Made by a program: the position numbers and the translations under genes. Below, in pieces: positions 1-5,904 of a stretch of DNA of 64,000 nucleotides. The stretch is from Candidatus Fimivivens faecavium (GTDB lineage: Bacteria; Bacillota; Clostridia; Oscillospirales; Ruminococcaceae), in assembly GCA_018716105.1 (NCBI GenBank), contig DVKH01000035.1, positions 22,312 to 86,311 of the forward strand. The letters are read 5' to 3'. Under the pieces are notes generated by a model. That model saw only the letters and a list, made by a program, of their open reading frames with translations, had not been told where the DNA came from and did no database searches. Within the stretch, counting starts at the first letter, position 1; every line of letters starts with the position of its first letter.

Positions 1-192
1 GAAAAATTCTATCAGCCGTGCGCGTTCGTCATGTATGAGGCCCTGTCCTCCGAAATTGAGGCGGGCTCCGCATTTGACCACGGCGCGAAGATCTACCCTG
101 TTTGCTCTCCGGGGCTCCGGTGCTCCGGCGTGACACTTATGACGGAAGGAGGGGAAAAACATGCCGAAGACGATCACATCACTCGGGATTGA
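1..192 (+). CDS. Phage structural protein, C-terminal part
   Basis: An open frame runs from the first base to a TGA at 190-192, so this is the end of a gene that begins to the left of the window. The visible 63 residues show no family I recognise. It is followed by small tail-type genes in the same direction, and its 3' end overlaps the next start at 161 by about 32 bases, which suits a tightly packed phage late operon. The overlap means its last ten codons are read in two frames. A phage tail or minor structural role is inferred only from position. Confidence 0.5.
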   Translation, partial: EKFYQPCAFVMYEALSSEIEAGSAFDHGAKIYPVCSPGLRCSGVTLMTEGGEKHAEDDHITRD

Positions 193-496
193 GAAAATCG
201 GGCGTCGCTTTGCCGACTCGGTCGACCATGCGGCCTATACGCTGAACGGAGCGCCGAAGACGGTCGCGCCGTTCCGAAAAATCGTTGAAGCGGAGTCCGT
301 GAAGATCTACATCTACTTCGACGACACAATCTCCGGCAATGTGGCGAACGTGCAGCTCGTCGACGCAGACGGCGACGTCGTCGCACAGTCTGACCGGGAG
401 TTTGAAAAACCGCCGAGCAAGGGTCTCTATGTAGCCTTCAAGTACACAATCATCGAAAAAGAAACGGAGGTACAGATCGAAAGTGAACAGTTATGA
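161..496 (+). CDS. Small phage tail-region protein
   Basis: This encodes 111 residues from an ATG with a strong ribosome binding site (GGAAGGAGG about ten bases upstream). The product is a compact acidic protein without membrane segments. The alternating beta-like segments (for example around residues 45-65, KIYIYFDD, and 90-100) suggest a small beta domain. I do not recognise the family. It overlaps the next gene by 14 bases, so the two are probably translationally coupled. Given the neighbouring tail fibre-like gene, a baseplate, neck or tail accessory role is the best inference. Confidence 0.6.
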   Translation: MPKTITSLGIEKIGRRFADSVDHAAYTLNGAPKTVAPFRKIVEAESVKIYIYFDDTISGNVANVQLVDADGDVVAQSDREFEKPPSKGLYVAFKYTIIEKETEVQIESEQL

Positions 497-794
497 AAAA
501 ATCGGATGGCTTGACCACGTCGAGGATGTCGCGACGGGCGAGGTCATCCAGGAAGGAACGCCGGTCAGTCAGACGAACATGAACCACATGGACGAGGGCA
601 TCTATCAGAACCGAGAAGCTGTCATTCTCCATGAGGCCCAGATCGCCGACGCGCAGAAAGAGATCAAAGTGCTGAAAGACGCCACCCTCAACAACATGAC
701 GAACAACGTCTTTCTCATCAATTTTGACTCCGTGAACTCGGTCGCGATCACCTCTGGTATCTATGACCCCGTCGCGCGGAAACTCTATGTTTAG
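483..794 (+). CDS. Phage tail/neck accessory protein
   Basis: This is a 103-residue protein. Its N-terminal motif KIGWLDHVEDVATGEVIQEG followed by TPVSQTNMNHMDEGIY is, from memory, common in small proteins encoded just before tail fibre genes in Firmicutes prophages. The middle (residues 50-70) is heptad-like and probably forms a short coiled coil. The C-terminus is a short beta-rich piece ending in RKLYV. It overlaps the upstream gene by 14 bases and sits 57 bases before the reverse transcriptase frame. It is probably a structural or assembly protein of the tail tip. Confidence 0.6.
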   Translation: MNSYEKIGWLDHVEDVATGEVIQEGTPVSQTNMNHMDEGIYQNREAVILHEAQIADAQKEIKVLKDATLNNMTNNVFLINFDSVNSVAITSGIYDPVARKLYV

Positions 795-851
795 GGCGGC
801 TTGCACCCTAAAAGAAACAAGCTGCATACTCGGGAATTTTTTCGGTGAGCT

Positions 852-2003
852 TTGCCCGATATGCGAAAAGTGCCGAGACCTCTCGGAGGACGAGCTCGTT
901 ATTATGACCGCGAGCGGCCTCACCCTCGAAGGGGAGTCCGTCCTTGTTATGACCTCCTACGAGAGAAGAACAATGTCGACCTATGGCGAGAGCTCAAGAA
1001 CTCGAAGTACACCCCGGGGCCGTATCATTCTACGGTCATAACGGAGCCCAAACGGAGAGATCTCTCAATCCCTGGACTCCGCGACAAGGTGGTGCAGCTC
1101 GTCATCCATGAGGAGCTGCAAAACATCTTCCGGCCCGTGTTCATCGACGGATCGTTCGCTTGTCAGTACGGGAGAGGCCCGATCCGCGCCGCCCTCAAGG
1201 TGCAGCACGACATGAGGGTCGCCCGCATGAAGTGGGGCGACGATGTGGCCGTCATTAAAATAGACGCCCGGAAGTTCTTCTACTCCATCGACCGCGACCT
1301 GCTCAAGAAAATCCTTGCGAAGCGGTTCAAGAAGCTCAAGAAGAAGCACCCCGACATGTACGGGGATCTCCTTCGGTTTTACCGGCTTCTTTGCAAAGTG
1401 ATTGATAGCTCGCCGGAGGGAGAGCGAGGCATCCCACTCGGGAATGTCAGCTCCCAGGACTTCGCGAACATCTACCTCAACGAGCTCGATCAATTTTGTG
1501 TCCGCTTCCTCGGGGCGAAGCTCTACACCCGGTACATGGACGACGTCGTCATCGTTGCGCCGAGCAAAGAGATCGCCCGGGAGTGGCTGGCAAAGATCAA
1601 GGAGTTCCTCCAAGTGAGGCTACACCTTGACACCAACAAGAAGACAAAGGTTTTCTACATGCGGCAGGGCGTGAACGCCTACGGCTTCAAAATCCGAGCT
1701 ACCCACATGATGCTCCGCACCGAGTCCAAACGGCGAGAGAAGCGGCGTATCAAAGCGATGGTTCGGAAGATGAGGGAAGGCAAGATCACGCGGGCGGCGG
1801 TCGTCCAGGCGGTCAACTCGTGGATCGGGTTCGCCCGGTGGGCCAGTTCCTACAATCTCGCGAAGAAGATATTCGCGCCCTACCGCTTTATCAAAACGGA
1901 AGGAGAGATCCCTTATGGCGCAATATCTCGGAACCGTCAAGCTCGGCGGATTCTACAACAACGGCGCAATTCTCAAGCGGCCCACAAAGCCGTGGCGGCC
2001 TGA
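852..2003 (+). CDS. Reverse transcriptase, diversity-generating-retroelement type
   Basis: This is an RNA-directed DNA polymerase of up to 383 residues. Visible motifs in order are RDKVVQ near residue 78, IKIDARKFFYSID (motif A) near 136, GIPLGNVSSQDFANIYLNELD (motif 4) near 195, YTRYMDDVVIVA (catalytic YMDD) near 223, and a thumb-like basic C-terminus. Motif 4 reads GxxxSQ rather than the QGxxxSP of group II intron enzymes, which is the signature of DGR reverse transcriptases. There is no maturase or endonuclease domain. An in-frame TGA lies at 846-848, so the start must be the TTG at 852, the ATG at 861 or later. The first 35 residues are arginine-rich and unconvincing, and no good ribosome binding site is visible. 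The 3' end overlaps the target gene by 89 bases. Inferred role: copying an RNA template into cDNA to diversify the tail protein. Confidence 0.85.
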   Translation: MPDMRKVPRPLGGRARYYDRERPHPRRGVRPCYDLLREKNNVDLWRELKNSKYTPGPYHSTVITEPKRRDLSIPGLRDKVVQLVIHEELQNIFRPVFIDGSFACQYGRGPIRAALKVQHDMRVARMKWGDDVAVIKIDARKFFYSIDRDLLKKILAKRFKKLKKKHPDMYGDLLRFYRLLCKVIDSSPEGERGIPLGNVSSQDFANIYLNELDQFCVRFLGAKLYTRYMDDVVIVAPSKEIAREWLAKIKEFLQVRLHLDTNKKTKVFYMRQGVNAYGFKIRATHMMLRTESKRREKRRIKAMVRKMREGKITRAAVVQAVNSWIGFARWASSYNLAKKIFAPYRFIKTEGEIPYGAISRNRQARRILQQRRNSQAAHKAVAA

Positions 2004-3771
2004 CGACTCCGCAGGTGGGAACAGCGGCTACGGAGACATCCCGCAGATGTCCGGCAGCATGGCGAACTACACCTTCGGAGACACTCCCAGCGCGGACGCG
2101 AACAAGCTCCAATGGGTCAAGATCAAGGACGGGGACAAAACCCTCCTCATTTGCGACCGCGTCATTCTGGTCAGCGTCTCGTGGGATGACTTGAACGGGC
2201 AGGGCTATGTCACCGGCAAGACCATCACCATCGACGGGACAAAGTACAAGTGCCGCCTCCTCACCGGAGGCAGCAACCGGCGGAATAACGACTGGTATGC
2301 CGGAGGAACACCTACCAATAACGAGTGGGACAGGTTCATCACCCGCGAGGAAGTCATCACCGGACTCCCTGCCCCGGTTTCCTCTGACCTGGACACCAAC
2401 CTCAACACGACCGATCACAACAGTACCCATAATCAGCTTTGGCATTGGGTGGGCGTGTATTCCTGGTGTCAAGAGACCTGGGCGGAGAACGCGTCGCGCC
2501 GCGCGGGCCGTGGGTACGATTCGGCCCGCTACTGGGGCTACCACATGTCCGGCCGTCGGCACGTGAACGTCGGTTTCCGCCCCGTCCTTGAAGTCCTGAA
2601 CACTGACCCTCTGATCTCTGACAGTGACCGCAACCTCGGAGATAAGAACCAGGACTTCACGATCGAGTACACCGTCAACGACTCCGACTCCGGCGACGTC
2701 TTGACGGCGACGGAGTCGATTGATGGGCGAACGACGAAGTCGTTCGCCCCGACGCGAAATTTCAAAAACACGATCACGGTCAACGTCCGCGAACTGTCCC
2801 TCGGCCCCCACACGGTCAAGGTCGTCGTCACTGACGGACAGGGCGGAACGGCGACTCGGACGTGGACTTTCAACCGCGTCAACTCCGCCCCGACCATCTC
2901 CGGCACGGACACCAACCTCGGGGACAAGAACATCGGCTTCACCTACAACTACACCGTCAACGACGCGGACGGGGACGCCGTGACGGTCGTCGAGATGCTG
3001 AACGACGAAACGCTCCACACCATCAACAACGCCCCGAAGGGAGAGCAGCTCTCGGCCTCTATCACCTCGGAAAAGCTCTACGCCCTGGGCCTCAATACGG
3101 TCAACAACCTCGTCATCACCGCCACCGATGGGCAGGGCGGCACAACCTACCGCCGCCTCACCTTTAAGCGGACGAACTCGGCTCCGGCTATCTCTGGGCA
3201 GGACGAAGACCTCGGCCAGCAGACGGGCAGCTTCGCCGAGAAGTACACCGTCACCGACGTCGAGGGCGACAACGTGGTCGTCACCGAGTTCGTCGACGAC
3301 AAGCAGATCCGCAGCTATCAAGCTACGCTCGGCCAGGAGGAGACGATCGAGCTCTCCCGTGAGAATTGGCTCGTCCTCGCAAATGGGGATCACCAGCTCC
3401 GCGTCGAGGCCGTTGATGGCAACTTCGCGACGAGTGTGAGGGTCTGGAACTTCTCCAAGAAGGAGACCGTCATCGCCTTCCAGTTCGCGCAGCCGGAGGA
3501 GACGGACGCCCGGGCGACGAAGATCCTCATCACGCCTACATGGCATATTGAGGGATCGGTCGCCAAGGTCGAAGCGTGTAACAATGCCTTTGATGCCTCC
3601 CCGGCGTGGGAGGACATCACGGCGCAGGTCGCGATCAACCGGGTCTACAACTTCCTCAACCAGTCCAAGACCGCCGAAAAGTGGGGCGTGAATGTCCGCT
3701 TCACCATCGAGAAGAACGAGGGCTATGAGGGAGAGGTCTCGATCTCCGGGTTTGGAGGTGCTTACGAATGA
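1915..3771 (+). CDS. Phage tail/receptor-binding protein with DGR-type variable lectin domain and Ig-like repeats
   Basis: This encodes 618 residues, with a ribosome binding site AAGGAG ten bases before the ATG. Residues 1-180 form the N-terminal part with a CDRVILVSVSWDDLNGQGYV segment resembling DUF6273-type phage proteins. Residues 184-227 (WCQETWAEN, SARYWGY, VNVGFRPVLEV) have the layout of the variable region that ends DGR target C-type-lectin folds. Three related Ig-like repeats of about 95 residues follow, starting near 229, 323 and 421, each with a D-LG-K/Q...Y-V-D...GD...V motif. A 100-residue C-terminal domain ends the protein. It overlaps the reverse transcriptase upstream and, by ATGA, the gene downstream. 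Inference: displayed at the tail tip, binding host surface ligands, with the lectin segment open to retromutagenesis. Unusually, the variable domain is internal rather than C-terminal. Confidence 0.8.
   Translation: MAQYLGTVKLGGFYNNGAILKRPTKPWRPDDSAGGNSGYGDIPQMSGSMANYTFGDTPSADANKLQWVKIKDGDKTLLICDRVILVSVSWDDLNGQGYVTGKTITIDGTKYKCRLLTGGSNRRNNDWYAGGTPTNNEWDRFITREEVITGLPAPVSSDLDTNLNTTDHNSTHNQLWHWVGVYSWCQETWAENASRRAGRGYDSARYWGYHMSGRRHVNVGFRPVLEVLNTDPLISDSDRNLGDKNQDFTIEYTVNDSDSGDVLTATESIDGRTTKSFAPTRNFKNTITVNVRELSLGPHTVKVVVTDGQGGTATRTWTFNRVNSAPTISGTDTNLGDKNIGFTYNYTVNDADGDAVTVVEMLNDETLHTINNAPKGEQLSASITSEKLYALGLNTVNNLVITATDGQGGTTYRRLTFKRTNSAPAISGQDEDLGQQTGSFAEKYTVTDVEGDNVVVTEFVDDKQIRSYQATLGQEETIELSRENWLVLANGDHQLRVEAVDGNFATSVRVWNFSKKETVIAFQFAQPEETDARATKILITPTWHIEGSVAKVEACNNAFDASPAWEDITAQVAINRVYNFLNQSKTAEKWGVNVRFTIEKNEGYEGEVSISGFGGAYE
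2461..2595 (+). other. Putative DGR variable region (VR)
   Basis: This segment encodes residues 183-227 of the tail protein. It is poor in adenine at codon positions one and two exactly where DGR targets usually vary (for example the RRAGRGYD, YWGYHMSGRRH codons, nearly all ending in C, T or G). It ends in a fixed GC-rich stretch coding VGFRPVLEV, which would be the mutagenic-homing end. The codon pattern and protein motif are seen directly; the retrohoming role is inferred because no matching template repeat was found in the window. Confidence 0.5.
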
Positions 3772-3968
3772 ACCAGAGCATGAAGTATCTGACCCCTAAG
3801 ATGCCGATCACCGAGATCGAGCGTCAGAGGGCGGAAGAAGCGGAGGAGCAGAACATCGACCTCTATGAGGCGATCGCCGGTCTCTTCGAGGAGGTCATGG
3901 GGCTCACGGAGAAGGTCTCGAGCCTCGAAAGTAAGATCAAGCAGATTGAAGGAGGACAAGCAAAATGA
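3768..3968 (+). CDS. Small coiled-coil phage protein
   Basis: This is a 66-residue, highly charged protein whose residues 17-60 form an almost continuous heptad pattern (IERQRAEEAEEQNIDLYEAI, then LTEKVSSLESKIKQIE). Its start overlaps the tail-protein stop as ATGA, and its own stop overlaps the next gene in the same way, so the three are translationally coupled. Short coiled-coil proteins at this place in siphophage operons are usually tail accessory proteins. No specific family is claimed. Confidence 0.65.
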   Translation: MNQSMKYLTPKMPITEIERQRAEEAEEQNIDLYEAIAGLFEEVMGLTEKVSSLESKIKQIEGGQAK

Positions 3969-4114
3969 AAGTGAAAGAGTACATGATTTCCGTCTATGCC
4001 GTTCTGGTGAAGAACAGCAAGCGCGATATTGAGTCCCTGCCCGAGGAGTACATCATCCCCGTCGCCGAGTATCTGGCGGCGCAGGAGGAAGGCACTCTCG
4101 AGCCGGAGGAGTAA
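3965..4114 (+). CDS. Small phage protein, CD1375-like
   Basis: This is a 49-residue frame beginning at the ATG that overlaps the previous TGA, with GGAGGACAAGCAAA as ribosome binding site, and ending in TAA at 4112-4114. The product starts MKVKEYMISVYAVLVKNSKR and ends with an acidic tail. It resembles the tiny CD1375-family proteins encoded just after tail fibre genes in Clostridia prophages, a resemblance made from memory. It is the last phage coding sequence before the attachment site. No holin or endolysin gene follows, where one is often found. Confidence 0.6.
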   Translation: MKVKEYMISVYAVLVKNSKRDIESLPEEYIIPVAEYLAAQEEGTLEPEE

Positions 4115-4384
4115 CGCCCCAGGGACACCCACCGAAGGGCCGTAGAGGCCCGCAAAACGGCCCGTAAAGGGCCGGTAGTAACCTAACCCACAAGAGGGCA
4201 AAAAGCACGGGAGGGGCGGCTATTCGTCGCTCCTCCCGTATGCTTTGAGCCCGCCCTCTTGCGTGTGCCGCTCCCGTGCTTCTGGGGGGCGGTTGACGCA
4301 AGCGAGCAGGCTCGGAAATGCTTCTAAGATTGGCCCGTTTTTTCTCAAGTATGCTGTCCCAATTTCTCAAAAAACTTGTCGCGC
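4115..4384 (+). terminator. Prophage-end intergenic region with nested hairpins, including a terminator
   Basis: No gene is seen. The stretch is full of inverted repeats: GGGCC/GGCCC (about 4137-4151), CGGCCC/GGGCCG (4158-4174), and a 13-16 bp stem around 4206-4244 (CGGGAGG...CCTCCCG) followed by TTT. The arm AGCACGGGAG (about 4205-4214) can also pair with CTCCCGTGCT about 65 bases downstream, and CAAGAGGGC (4191-4199) with GCCCTCTTG near 4254-4262. At least two mutually exclusive folds are therefore possible. The simplest reading is a strong terminator for the phage late operon. Confidence 0.55.
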
Positions 4385-4666
4385 TACAGTAATCTGAAAG
4401 AACACCACGGTATCGATCTGCATCGTGACGTTGTCCTTCGTGATCACCGGCTGGGGCCTAAAATCGACAACCTGTTCTTTCAGGGAAACCTTCTTCGCAA
4501 TCCGGTCGAAAAACGGGATCTTAAAATGCAGGCCGGTCTGCCATGTGTCGCTGTAGGTTCCGAGGCGCTCGATGACATACACCGTCGCCTGCGGGACGAT
4601 GCGGACGTTCGTCGCAATCAGGAAGAAAACGAGGAACACCAGGATAATCAAAATGATGAAAGGCAT
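4367..4666 (-). pseudogene. SPFH/stomatin-like protein, interrupted by the prophage
   Basis: The frame begins with a good ATG (AGGAGG 9 bases upstream) and codes an N-terminal membrane anchor (FIILIILVFLVFFLIATNV, residues 3-21). The start of an SPFH/band-7 domain follows (VYVIERLGTYSDTWQTGLHF, then VVDFRPQPVITKDNVTMQID). Homology stops near residue 94 after FFQIT and the frame closes six codons later, whereas family members are about 300 residues. The rest of the gene should lie beyond the left end of the prophage. SPFH proteins form membrane-bound oligomers, usually with an NfeD partner, which is encoded next door at 4716-5162. While the prophage is present this partner is presumably non-functional. 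Confidence 0.85.
4385..4392. other. Prophage/host junction (attachment site)
   Basis: Reading the SPFH gene on the minus strand, the protein follows the family up to ...VVFFQIT and then changes abruptly to VARQVF and a stop. The change in homology falls at about 4385-4392, with phage sequence to the left and host sequence to the right. The exact core cannot be set without the other junction, which lies outside the window. Insertion inside a protein-coding gene rather than a tRNA suggests a serine or tyrosine integrase with a coding-gene target (inference). Confidence 0.5.
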
Positions 4667-4715
4667 GCTGCATAACCTCCTATTGAATCATAAGCGGCCG
4701 TTTCGGCGGATGCTG

Positions 4716-5162
4716 TTAAAGCACCCGTTCCACGATCACTTTAGCGCCTTCGATCTTTTTCACAACAACCCGTTCCGACTGTTCAATCCCGTCCCCGTCT
4801 TCAGAGCGGGCAGCCCAGTTGATCCCGTCGACAAGAACCCTGCCCCGCTCCTCGACGTTATCAATCCTTTCGGTTACAACACCGATCATCCCAACAATCC
4901 GGTCCGCGTTGGTCGGGGTTTTCCTGACGCGGAGCACCTTTGCCACAAGCGGCCGCGTCATCGCAAGCGAGAGCACCGAAGCCGCCGTAAAGGTCACAAA
5001 CTGGAGCCAGAACGGCCCGCCGAGCATCGCGGGAACCAGCGCCGCAAGAGAACCGACCGCAAACCAGATTGCGACGAGCTGAACCGTTGCCGCCTCAAAG
5101 ATACCGAACAAAAATGCCGCCGCAAGCCAAATAGCCGGAAGCCAGCTTTCCAAATGGTTCAT
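4716..5162 (-). CDS. NfeD-like membrane protein
   Basis: This encodes 148 residues if it starts at the ATG at 5162, which has AAGGTGG upstream; a GTG at 5171 is possible but less well placed. Three to four hydrophobic segments cover residues 5-75 (AIWLAAAFLFGIFEAAT, LAALVPAMLGG, VTFTAASVLSLAMT). A soluble beta-barrel (OB-type) domain follows with GMIGVVTERIDNVEERGRVLVDGINWAARSE, the hallmark of the NfeD C-terminus. NfeD proteins pair with SPFH proteins in membrane microdomain organisation. Here it is the first gene of the pair and the SPFH gene follows 49 bases downstream, cut by the prophage. Confidence 0.85.
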   Translation of the reverse strand: MNHLESWLPAIWLAAAFLFGIFEAATVQLVAIWFAVGSLAALVPAMLGGPFWLQFVTFTAASVLSLAMTRPLVAKVLRVRKTPTNADRIVGMIGVVTERIDNVEERGRVLVDGINWAARSEDGDGIEQSERVVVKKIEGAKVIVERVL

Positions 5163-5212
5163 CCCTTCCACCTTCCCCCTCGCAGTATTTTCTCACAAAA
5201 AAGCGCCCGCAT

Positions 5213-5593
5213 TCAGCCTCCCAGCGCCAGCGGAAGGCGCCTTACCATTTTCGAGGCGAGAGAAGCAAGCTCGGCCACTCTCTGCGCCTCCGCCGAGAGG
5301 ACCTCCTCGCCAAGCGGCGTGATCCGGTAAACTTTCCTGCGGTCCATCTCGCTGCACACCTCGATCAGGCCGTCCTGCTCCATCTTATAGAGGATGGTGT
5401 AGACAGTCGAGGCCCCCATCGAAACCCGCCCGCCGGTCAGCTCCTGTACGCACTGCATGATGCCATAACCGTGCCGGGGCGAAGTGAGGCTCATGAGCAG
5501 CAAAAAACCCGGCTCCGACATCGGGACATAACTTTTAATCAGTTGCTCCGCCCTCTGATTCAAATCGGCCGCCCCCTTCGCGCGTTGCTTCAA
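5213..5593 (-). CDS. PadR-family transcriptional regulator
   Basis: This is a winged-helix repressor of about 126 residues. The segment SPRHGYGIMQCVQELTGGRVSMGASTVYTILYKMEQDGLIE is the PadR DNA-binding core, followed by the wing (DRRKVYRITPLGEEVLSAE) and a short C-terminal dimerisation helix. The longest frame begins with TTG at 5593. An internal ATG at 5521 (MSEPGFLLLMSL) matches the usual PadR start better, but neither has a clear ribosome binding site. It stands alone between nfeD and the restriction-modification island. Targets are unknown; PadR proteins often control membrane or efflux genes nearby. Confidence 0.85.
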   Translation of the reverse strand: MKQRAKGAADLNQRAEQLIKSYVPMSEPGFLLLMSLTSPRHGYGIMQCVQELTGGRVSMGASTVYTILYKMEQDGLIEVCSEMDRRKVYRITPLGEEVLSAEAQRVAELASLASKMVRRLPLALGG

Positions 5594-5904
5594 GTTCCAA
5601 ATCCAATCCTATGCGGCTCGGAGTAATTTTAGTATATCATACTGCGATATAGCGGTCAACCAAACTGTTTCTGGTAACAATAAACAGGATACGCCGTTCA
5701 ACCGTTTGGAAACGTGCTTGCCATTTTCAAAAACTGCAGCCCAACATATTTGGAGCCGGCTTTCCGCCAATAGGCTTCGGTTCCGTACGCTGAAGAATAC
5801 CGCCCGCCTGATATGGATAAAAAAGGGATTCTGCCTCTCGGCCGGCCCCAGGGATAGATTGCCGCAGAGCGCAGGGGCTATATATCGAAGCGCATACAAG
5901 AGTT
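5594..5904. other. Intergenic stretch, no gene seen
   Basis: About 310 bases between the PadR start and the res stop. Open frames on either strand are short, lack ribosome binding sites and look random. The base composition is AT-richer than the PadR gene, so this is probably the left edge of the horizontally acquired restriction-modification island. No direct repeats marking an insertion were recognised. Confidence 0.4.

Noticed and set aside
852..1060. DGR template repeat inside the reverse transcriptase 5' end
   Set aside because: Only a 9-base match (CCGTCCTTG near 937) to the variable region end was found, with no adenine-rich alignment around it.
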